Assembly (NCBI GenBank): GCA_030746295.1
Contig: JASLMY010000165.1
Coordinates: 1 to 11,547 of the forward strand
DNA from: Alphaproteobacteria bacterium
GTDB taxonomy: Bacteria; Pseudomonadota; Alphaproteobacteria; GCA-2731375
Length of the DNA: 11,547 nucleotides
Reading direction: 5' to 3'
Part shown: positions 6,391-11,547 of the stretch, piece by piece
How the letters are laid out: each line of letters starts with the position of its first letter
Numbering within the stretch: the stretch's first letter is position 1
Position numbers and translations under genes: made by a program
The notes under the pieces: generated by a model
Database searches by the model: none
What the model was told of the DNA's origin: nothing
Seen by the model: only the letters and a program-made list of their open reading frames with translations

Positions 6391-7029
6391 ATGTCCGGGG
6401 TCGAGATCACACGTCGAGGCTTGATGCTCGTCCTCTCCTCGCCGTCGGGCGCCGGCAAGACGACGATCGCGCGCGGCCTGTTGGCGCGCGACGACAACCT
6501 GGAGATGTCGGTCTCGGTGACGACCCGGCCGGCGCGTCCCGGCGAACGGGAAGGCGTCGACTACGATTTCATCGATTCCGACGCCTTCGGAATAATGGTC
6601 AACCGGCGCGAGCTGTTGGAGCACGCCAAGGTCTTCGACCACTACTACGGTACCCCGGCGGCACCGGTAGAGGCGGCCTTGGTACAGGGCCGGGACGTGC
6701 TCTTCGACATCGACTGGCAAGGCACACAGCAGTTGGCGCAGACCGCTCGCGACGACCTGGTCAGCGTCTTCATCTTGCCGCCCTCGACCACGGACCTCGA
6801 GCGCCGCCTGGAGAGCCGGGCCCAGGACAGCGCCGCCGTGGTCGCTCGCCGGATGGCAGAGGCGGCCGAAGAGATCAGCCATTGGGCCGAGTACGACTAC
6901 ATCGTCGTCAACGACGACGCCGTCCGCGCCACCGACGAGGTCAACGCCATCCTGATCGCCGAGCGCAAGCGCCGCGAGCGTCAGACCGGTCTCTTGGATT
7001 TCGTCAAGCAGCTTCGCGAGGGGCAGTAG
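6391..7029 (+). CDS. gmk: Guanylate kinase
   Basis: Gmk phosphorylates GMP to GDP with ATP, an essential cytosolic step in GTP and (p)ppGpp supply. The 212-residue protein has the P-loop SPSGAGKT (17-24), the GMP-binding segment VTTRPARPGEREGVDYDF (43-60), the HAKVFDHYYGTP stretch and FDIDWQGTQQL, all diagnostic. The frame also has a GTG at 6373 overlapping the yicC stop, but the ATG at 6391 is preferred because AGGAG (6376-6380) lies 10 bases upstream and the protein then begins just before the first beta strand. It is co-transcribed with yicC. Its stop is 15 bp from the stop of the minus-strand regulator gene. Confidence 0.97.
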   Translation: MSGVEITRRGLMLVLSSPSGAGKTTIARGLLARDDNLEMSVSVTTRPARPGEREGVDYDFIDSDAFGIMVNRRELLEHAKVFDHYYGTPAAPVEAALVQGRDVLFDIDWQGTQQLAQTARDDLVSVFILPPSTTDLERRLESRAQDSAAVVARRMAEAAEEISHWAEYDYIVVNDDAVRATDEVNAILIAERKRRERQTGLLDFVKQLREGQ

Positions 7030-7044
7030 GGAAGGCGAGGGGCC

Positions 7045-7860
7045 TCAGTCGTCTCTCGCCGCCCATTGATGGAAGAGCGTCGTCGTGGCCGCGTCGGCGG
7101 GAAAGAAGCTCTCGATCCGGATCTCCTGCACGGTGACGTCCTGCGGCGTGCCGAGCGTCGCGATCGTGGTAAAGAGGTTGATCGCCGTTGCGCCTTTGAC
7201 GAACCGCATCGCCAGGACCGGCTCTTGCGGGCTCTCGATAGCGGTGATTTCCGACAGCTTGGGAACATCGGGGTAGGCGAGCAGCCGCTCCAAGAGTGCC
7301 GCCGTCTCGGCCGAGCCATCTGCCAGCGCGTCGGCCTGCACGCCGTGCAGAAAGGCGAGCGCTACCTCGCGCCAGTTGACGATCAGCGGCCGCAGCCAGT
7401 CCGGGGCCAAAAGCGCGTCGGCGAGATTGACGGGGGCCGCCGGATCCGGTGCGCGCGGCGGGCTGTCGGCCAGGAAGCCGGTCAACCGCTGCGAGCCCAT
7501 ATTCTCGCGCAATACGTTCCAGCGTCGATCGACGACCAGCGCCGGATAGGGCTCTTGCTGGCCGAGCATGTGATCGAGGGCCCGGTTGACGACCAAGAGC
7601 TCCGGTGCGCCCAGCTCGCCCTCGCGCCAAATGGGGGCGTAGCCCGCCGCCAGCAACAGTTCGTTCTGCTGGCGATAGGGCAGGTCCATGGCGGTGGCGA
7701 GACGCAAGACCATCTCGCGGCTGGCCTGCGCGCGGCCGAGCTCCAGGAAGCTGACGTGGCGCTGCGAGACCTCGGCCAGATGCGCCAGCGCCAATTGCGA
7801 CAGGCCGCGCCGCTGTCGCCACCAGCGCAGCCGCGCGGGGAAACCAGCGGAGTCGTTCAT
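7045..7860 (-). CDS. XRE-family transcriptional regulator with MmyB-like ligand-binding domain
   Basis: The 271-residue protein has an N-terminal Cro/C1-type helix-turn-helix (about residues 9-62: LRWWRQRRGLSQLALAHLAEVSQRHVSFLELGRAQ). A C-terminal region (about 100-265) resembles the PAS-like ligand-binding domain of MmyB-type regulators (PALVVDRRWNVLREN, LLAPDWLRPLIVNWREVA, HQWA). From memory, a structure of this family held a fatty acid in that domain; the ligand here is unknown. The ATG at 7860 puts the HTH at the normal distance from the N-terminus; the frame is open to 7920, but the extra 20 codons would cross a palindrome. It is divergently placed from the permease-thioesterase ORF (80-bp gap), the standard layout of a local regulator, and probably autoregulates. 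Confidence 0.91.
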   Translation of the reverse strand: MNDSAGFPARLRWWRQRRGLSQLALAHLAEVSQRHVSFLELGRAQASREMVLRLATAMDLPYRQQNELLLAAGYAPIWREGELGAPELLVVNRALDHMLGQQEPYPALVVDRRWNVLRENMGSQRLTGFLADSPPRAPDPAAPVNLADALLAPDWLRPLIVNWREVALAFLHGVQADALADGSAETAALLERLLAYPDVPKLSEITAIESPQEPVLAMRFVKGATAINLFTTIATLGTPQDVTVQEIRIESFFPADAATTTLFHQWAARDD

Positions 7861-7861
7861 G

Positions 7862-7878
7862 ACTACCTGCCACGTAGT
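7862..7878. promoter_or_regulatory. Palindromic candidate operator between regulator and permease genes
   Basis: ACTACCTGCCACGTAGT is an interrupted palindrome: the outer ACTAC/GTAGT arms are perfect and 14 of 17 positions are symmetric. It lies one base upstream of the regulator's ATG and covers its AGG ribosome-binding bases; on the other side it touches TTGATG (7878-7883), a possible -35 for the permease gene with a poor TATCAC -10 at 7903-7908. XRE dimers typically bind short palindromes of this size. Function is inferred from position. Confidence 0.4.
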
Positions 7879-7940
7879 TGATGCTATCGCTCCAACGGAC
7901 ACTATCACCGCACGCGGCATAGCGGGAGGCGGCGGTCGTT

Positions 7941-9245
7941 ATGGGCGAGGTGCTTGGTGTCGGCATCGCGGTTCTGTCGAGCAGTCTCGGCGGGGCGGCG
8001 GCGGCGGTGACGCGCCATCTCGTCGTCAGCGCCGATCCCATCATGCTGGCGATCCTGCGCTTCGGCGTCGGTTTCCTCTGCGTCTTGCCGGTTGCGATCC
8101 TGGTCCGTGCCAAGTGGCCCGAACGGCGGGATTGGCTCGCGGTCGCGGCGCTGGGGGTCATGTTCTTCGCCGTCGCCATCGTGCTCTACAACATCGCGCT
8201 AGGCTACACGACCGCCGCCCGTGCCAGCCTCGCGCTCTCGACGCTACCGTTTCAGACCATGCTGGTGGGCGCGCTGTTGGGTATCGAGCCAATGACGGGC
8301 CGGAAGACGGCGGGCGTCGCTATCGCCATGGCGGGCGTCGCCGCCGCCCTCGGCACCGGCCTGGCGGAAGCGCCGCCGGGCGCCTGGCGCGGCGAGCTGG
8401 TGATGCTCGGGACGGCGTTCTGCATGGCTCTCTACAACGTCTGGTCGCGGCCCTATGTCGAGCGTGCCAGCGTCTTCGGCTTCCTCACCGTCGGCATGGG
8501 GGCGGGCGCGCTGGCCCTCGTCGTCGTCGGCATGGCCACCGGCGCCTTCGGTGTCTTGAGCGGGTTCGGCCCGCGGGAATGGACCGCGGCCGTCTATCTC
8601 GGCGTCGGCGGCGGCGCGCTCGCCTTCATTCTCTGGGTTCTCGCTCTTCAGAAGGCGAGCCCGACGCGCGTCGCCATCACGATGACGGTCAATCCGGTGG
8701 CGGCGGCACTGTTGGCGACGGTGCTGCTGGCCGAGCCGATTACGGTTAACTTCATGGTCGGCCTCGGCACCGTGTTCCTGGGCATCTGGATCGCCGCCAC
8801 GGAGTCGAAGGCCGCAAATCCGGGGAGGGAACGAGAGATGGACTTGAAGGACCGATTGAACGAGAAACTGCTGCCCTTCGCGAAGCACCTCGGCATCCGC
8901 TTCACGGCAGCCGAGCCTGACCGGGTGGTGGCCGAGATGGCGGTCCTGGACGAGTTTTGCACCAAGCCGGCGGTCGCCCATGGCGGCACCGTCATGGCCT
9001 TTGCCGATACGCTCGGCGGGGCCGGCACCTTCCTCAACCTGCCCGAGGGGGCCGGGACCACGACCATCGAGAGCAAGACGAATTTCCTGGCGGCCGCACC
9101 CGTCGGCTGCACGCTCATCGGCGAGGCGACGCCGGTGCATCGCGGCCGGACGACCATGGTCTGGCAGACCCGGATTTCAACAGACGCTGGGCGCCTCGTG
9201 GCCCTCGTCACGCAGACCCAGCTCGTCCTCGCCGCCAAGGCTTAG
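7941..9245 (+). CDS. EamA/DMT permease fused in frame to a PaaI-type hotdog thioesterase
   Basis: One uninterrupted 434-codon frame encodes two complete domains. Residues 1 to about 292 are a drug/metabolite transporter (EamA) with ten predicted membrane segments in two repeats, ending GLGTVFLGIWIAATES. After a short polar linker, residues 300-434 form a hotdog-fold PaaI-type thioesterase with AHGGTVMAFADTLGG (HGG at 347-349, likely catalytic Asp at 356) and TTTIESKTNFLAAAP. Ten-TM DMT proteins have a cytosolic C-terminus, so the thioesterase would sit where CoA thioesters are. GGGAGG upstream supports the ATG at 7941. The linker contains a strong internal start site (8824-8840), so the fusion may be recent or the second domain may also be made alone. 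Substrate is unknown. Divergent regulator upstream; second EamA gene 86 bp downstream. Confidence 0.85.
   Translation: MGEVLGVGIAVLSSSLGGAAAAVTRHLVVSADPIMLAILRFGVGFLCVLPVAILVRAKWPERRDWLAVAALGVMFFAVAIVLYNIALGYTTAARASLALSTLPFQTMLVGALLGIEPMTGRKTAGVAIAMAGVAAALGTGLAEAPPGAWRGELVMLGTAFCMALYNVWSRPYVERASVFGFLTVGMGAGALALVVVGMATGAFGVLSGFGPREWTAAVYLGVGGGALAFILWVLALQKASPTRVAITMTVNPVAAALLATVLLAEPITVNFMVGLGTVFLGIWIAATESKAANPGREREMDLKDRLNEKLLPFAKHLGIRFTAAEPDRVVAEMAVLDEFCTKPAVAHGGTVMAFADTLGGAGTFLNLPEGAGTTTIESKTNFLAAAPVGCTLIGEATPVHRGRTTMVWQTRISTDAGRLVALVTQTQLVLAAKA
8838..9245 (+). CDS. Possible separately initiated PaaI-type thioesterase (inside the fused ORF)
   Basis: An ATG at 8838 is preceded, with eight bases between, by GGAGGG (8824-8829), one of the best Shine-Dalgarno sites in the window and better than that of the upstream permease. 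Initiation here gives a 135-residue protein, the usual length of a free PaaI/hotdog thioesterase, starting MDLKDRLNEKLLPFAKHLGI as family members do. Key residues in this numbering are His48-Gly49-Gly50 and Asp57. These enzymes are small homo-oligomers that hydrolyse acyl- or aryl-CoA thioesters. The frame is the same as the permease, with no stop between. This is an alternative or additional product of the fused gene, not a second locus. Confidence 0.5.
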   Translation: MDLKDRLNEKLLPFAKHLGIRFTAAEPDRVVAEMAVLDEFCTKPAVAHGGTVMAFADTLGGAGTFLNLPEGAGTTTIESKTNFLAAAPVGCTLIGEATPVHRGRTTMVWQTRISTDAGRLVALVTQTQLVLAAKA

Positions 9246-9331
9246 AGCAAGGCCGAAGGCGGCGACAAGAAGCGGGAAGCGTTGCCGGCGCGCCGGGGCG
9301 ATCCTGGCCGTCTCGCAATTCGAGGTCAGCG

Positions 9332-10264
9332 ATGCCCGCAACACTGATTGGCTTGGCCTGCCTCATCGTCTTCGCCCTCTCGCAGGCGGCGAGGGACGCG
9401 TTCTTCGCCAACGTCTTCCAATCGGTGAGCTTTCTCGTCGTCGCTATCCTGGCCTTCGGCGGCTCGACGACCGTCTTCGGGGCCTGGGCGTGGCTCGACA
9501 AGCCGAAAGAGCTGCGCGTGCTCGTCGCCCACAGGCGGCTCTTCCTGGGCTTGAACGCGACCACGGCGGCGGCATGGCTCGCCTACTTCTTCGCCTTGAA
9601 GAACCTCGAGCCCGCGATCGTGAACACGCTTTACACCGGCATCGGACCGATCGCGGTCTTGGCGCTGTCGGCACTCGGCCTGCCACTGGCCCGGGGCGGG
9701 CGCACCGGCCGGCTGGAGCGGATCGGCTACTTCGGTGTCGGCGCGTCGTTACTGGCGGTCGCCGCCGTCGCGACGACCGGCCAATCGGGGCTGGTGGGCA
9801 AACCCTCGGGCAGCGCTGCCTCGGCCGTGCTGGTGGCGACGATCGGCGGTGCGCTCATCACCTTCAGCCACATGATCGCCCGTCGTCTGGCTGATCTCGG
9901 CATCTCGTCCAAGGCCTTGTTGGGGCTGCGCTTTCTCTTCACCCTGGGCCTCGCCTTGGCGGCCGAGCTCGCCTTGGGTCGGGCGGAGATGCGCCCCGAC
10001 CTCGACGCCGTGCCCTTCCTGGCGCTCGCTGCCTTCGCCCTGATCGTCATCCCCAGCTTCTTCCTGCAACTCGGCATCGCCCGGACATCGCCGCTGGCCG
10101 TCAACGTCATCCGCTCGCTGGGCCCGATCTTCGTCTTTGCGGTACAGCAACTGGATGGGCGCATCCGCTTCTCCGCCGGGACGCTCGCCTGCATTCTCGC
10201 CTTCATAGGATTCGCCCTCCTGACCAGCGTGTTGCGCGGCTGGGCCGAAGCGGGTCGAAAATGA
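9332..10264 (+). CDS. EamA/DMT family permease
   Basis: This 310-residue inner-membrane protein has about ten hydrophobic segments in two five-helix halves, the EamA layout. Examples are LIGLACLIVFALSQA, SFLVVAILAFGGSTTVFGAWAW, TLYTGIGPIAVLALSALGL, FLALAAFALIVIPSFFLQLGIA and TLACILAFIGFALLTSVL. Positively charged loops (RGGRTGRLER, HRR) fit the positive-inside rule. Substrates of such proteins vary widely and cannot be read here. It is clearly diverged from the EamA domain just upstream, so it is not a recent tandem copy. The ATG at 9332 has GAGGT five bases upstream. The frame is open back to 8957, but that part is the thioesterase gene in another frame. Probably co-transcribed with the permease-thioesterase ORF. 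Its stop lies 4 bp from the rsmA stop. Confidence 0.9.
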   Translation: MPATLIGLACLIVFALSQAARDAFFANVFQSVSFLVVAILAFGGSTTVFGAWAWLDKPKELRVLVAHRRLFLGLNATTAAAWLAYFFALKNLEPAIVNTLYTGIGPIAVLALSALGLPLARGGRTGRLERIGYFGVGASLLAVAAVATTGQSGLVGKPSGSAASAVLVATIGGALITFSHMIARRLADLGISSKALLGLRFLFTLGLALAAELALGRAEMRPDLDAVPFLALAAFALIVIPSFFLQLGIARTSPLAVNVIRSLGPIFVFAVQQLDGRIRFSAGTLACILAFIGFALLTSVLRGWAEAGRK

Positions 10265-10268
10265 CCCC

Positions 10269-11129
10269 CTACCGCTTACCCGCTGCCTCGAGGACGCGGG
10301 CGAGGCGGCAGAAGGCGGCGATGTCGAGTTCCTCGGGCCGGCGGGTTGGGGCTACCTCGGCTGCGGCCAGCAGCGCTTCCGGATCGGGCGATACTTGCCT
10401 CAGGCTCGATCGCAGCATCTTACGCCGTTGGCCGAAGGCCGCGGCGACGAGGCGCCCCAAGACCTCGGCGGACGCCGGCGCCAGAGGCTCGGCGCGCGGC
10501 GTGATCCGCACTACCGTCGAAGTCACCTTGGGCGGCGGCGTGAAGGCTCGCGCCTGCACGTCGAAGAGGGCGGTGACCTCGGCCCGCCATTGCGTCATCA
10601 CCGACAGCCGACCATAGGTCTTGCCGCCGGGCTCCGCGGCCAGGCGCTCGGCGACCTCTTTCTGGAACATCAGCGTCAGACGTTCGAAGAGCGACAGCCG
10701 ATCGAGCCACTTGAAGAGCAGCGCCGTGGCGATGTTGTAAGGCAGGTTGGCGACGACGACCGCCGGGCCGTCGAGAAGGCTCGCCTCGTCGATGGCGAGG
10801 GCGTCGGCGTCGATGATGTCGAGCCGGCCGGGGGCTGCCGCCGCCAGCTCCTCCAGGGCCGCGAGACAGCGGGAATCCCGCTCGACCGCGATCACGCGGA
10901 TCGCACCCGCGGCGAGCAGCGAGCGCGTCAGGCCGCCCGGGCCGGGCCCGACCTCGAGGACGGTCAGGTGGCGCAGGTCGCCGGCGGCGCGGGCGATCCT
11001 GTTGGTCAGGTTTCGATCGAGCAGAAAGTGCTGGCCCAGCGACTTGCGGGCGTCGAGACCGTGGCGGCGAATGACCTCGCCGAGCGGCGGCAGGCGATCG
11101 AGCGGGTCGCCGGTGCCGGGCTCAGTCAT
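10269..11129 (-). CDS. rsmA: 16S rRNA (adenine(1518)-N6/adenine(1519)-N6)-dimethyltransferase RsmA (KsgA)
   Basis: RsmA dimethylates two adjacent adenines in the 3' terminal hairpin of 16S rRNA using S-adenosylmethionine, a late step of 30S assembly. The 286-residue protein has GQHFLLD (32-38), the SAM motif [11 protein letters not shown] (59-68), acidic motif II VERD, the adenine-binding NLPYN (128-132), and [14 protein letters not shown] towards the C-terminal domain. The start at 11129 overlaps the pdxA stop by eight bases (ATGACTGA on the minus strand), indicating translational coupling, and places the conserved [19 protein letters not shown] at its normal depth. The reading frame remains open into pdxA in another frame, which is not coding. 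pdxA-rsmA is a common proteobacterial order. Confidence 0.97.
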   Translation of the reverse strand: MTEPGTGDPLDRLPPLGEVIRRHGLDARKSLGQHFLLDRNLTNRIARAAGDLRHLTVLEVGPGPGGLTRSLLAAGAIRVIAVERDSRCLAALEELAAAAPGRLDIIDADALAIDEASLLDGPAVVVANLPYNIATALLFKWLDRLSLFERLTLMFQKEVAERLAAEPGGKTYGRLSVMTQWRAEVTALFDVQARAFTPPPKVTSTVVRITPRAEPLAPASAEVLGRLVAAAFGQRRKMLRSSLRQVSPDPEALLAAAEVAPTRRPEELDIAAFCRLARVLEAAGKR

Positions 11130-11547
11130 GCCCGCCGGCATCGTGGCGGCGGCGCGCTTGCGCGATCTCGTCGGCCAGGCGGAGCGCTTGGACCAGGCTG
11201 TCTTCCTTTGCCTGACCGGTGCCCGCGATATCCAGCGCGGTGCCATGGTCGGGCGAGGTCCGAACGACGGTGAGACCGAGCGTGACGTTGACGCCCTGAT
11301 CGAAAGCCAGCGTCTTCAGCGGGATCAGCGCTTGATCGTGGTACATGCAGAGCGCCGCGTCGTAGCGCTCGCGGGCGGCCTCGTGGAACATCGCGTCGGC
11401 GGCGAAGGGGCCTTCCACCAGGTGTCCGCGTGCCCTGAGCGCGTCGATCGCGGGCTGGATGATATCCAACTCCTCGCGCCCCAGATTGCCCGCCTCGCCG
11501 GCATGCGGGTTGAGGCCGGCGACCCAGAGGCGCGGCGCGGCGAGGTC
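11122..11547 (-). CDS. pdxA: 4-hydroxythreonine-4-phosphate dehydrogenase PdxA (C-terminal part, cut by window end)
   Basis: PdxA oxidises 4-phosphohydroxy-L-threonine in the DXP-dependent pyridoxal 5'-phosphate pathway and needs a divalent metal. The last 141 residues are present; the start lies beyond 11547, and a family member is about 330 residues. Visible signatures are [18 protein letters not shown] (first codons at the window edge), [42 protein letters not shown] and a helical tail. The histidines in NPHAGE and SPDHG correspond to metal-site histidines known in E. coli PdxA. In many proteobacteria surA lies upstream and rsmA downstream; the latter is seen here, overlapping by eight bases. 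Confidence 0.96.
   Translation of the reverse strand, partial: DLAAPRLWVAGLNPHAGEAGNLGREELDIIQPAIDALRARGHLVEGPFAADAMFHEAARERYDAALCMYHDQALIPLKTLAFDQGVNVTLGLTVVRTSPDHGTALDIAGTGQAKEDSLVQALRLADEIAQARRRHDAGGHD

Noticed and set aside
5431..6882. 483-codon minus-strand open frame opposite yicC and gmk
   Set aside because: Ser/Arg-rich sequence without motifs; yicC and gmk on the plus strand are unambiguous.
9285..9296. Perfect 12-bp palindrome CCGGCGCGCCGG before the second permease
   Set aside because: Such palindromes arise easily in very GC-rich DNA. It has no loop for a hairpin, no T-run, and is too far from a recognisable promoter to argue for an operator.
8957..10264. 435-codon version of the second permease with a 125-residue N-terminal extension
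   Set aside because: The extension is the thioesterase gene read in another frame and is Arg/Gly/His-rich. The ATG at 9332 has its own GAGGT and begins at the first membrane segment.
7941..10264. Two EamA genes as a recent tandem duplication or a paired heteromeric transporter
   Set aside because: The two sequences differ throughout, each has about ten membrane segments and full length, and they are separated by the thioesterase domain. A duplication is not supported and pairing of full-length DMT proteins is not needed.

Overview
The window is high-GC DNA that reads as an alphaproteobacterial chromosome. The main evidence is gene order: acpP-fabF-mltG-(gap)-yicC-gmk on the plus strand, facing rsmA-pdxA on the minus strand. 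From memory, that housekeeping block is typical of Alphaproteobacteria (Rhizobiales, Rhodospirillales and relatives). The genus cannot be named from sequence alone. No tRNA, rRNA, CRISPR array, IS element or att site was seen.

Layout. Positions 1-238 are non-coding leader with inverted repeats and a probable acpP promoter. Then come acpP (acyl carrier protein), fabF (KAS II) and mltG (endolytic transglycosylase). Next is a minus-strand group, read from right to left: SDR oxidoreductase, zinc-dependent alcohol dehydrogenase, DUF1326 protein (2807-5377). It separates mltG from its usual neighbour yicC. A 111-bp divergent intergenic region with overlapping promoter-like sequences and an inverted repeat leads to yicC and gmk. 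A second accessory segment (7045-10264) follows: an XRE/MmyB-type regulator (minus), a divergent ORF joining a 10-TM EamA permease in frame to a PaaI-type thioesterase, and a second EamA permease. The window ends with rsmA and the C-terminal part of pdxA, both minus, overlapping by 8 nt.

How the genes work together. acpP and fabF supply fatty-acid elongation. mltG releases or terminates nascent peptidoglycan strands. yicC (RNase-related) and gmk serve RNA and nucleotide metabolism. rsmA methylates 16S rRNA and pdxA makes PLP. The SDR/ADH/DUF1326 group looks like a redox operon of unknown substrate. The regulator, permease-thioesterase and permease group suggests sensing, CoA-thioester hydrolysis and export of an organic acid; this is inference only.

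The most unusual item is the permease-thioesterase ORF. The thioesterase part keeps its own near-ideal Shine-Dalgarno and ATG inside the fused frame, so either a stop codon was lost or one gene gives two products.
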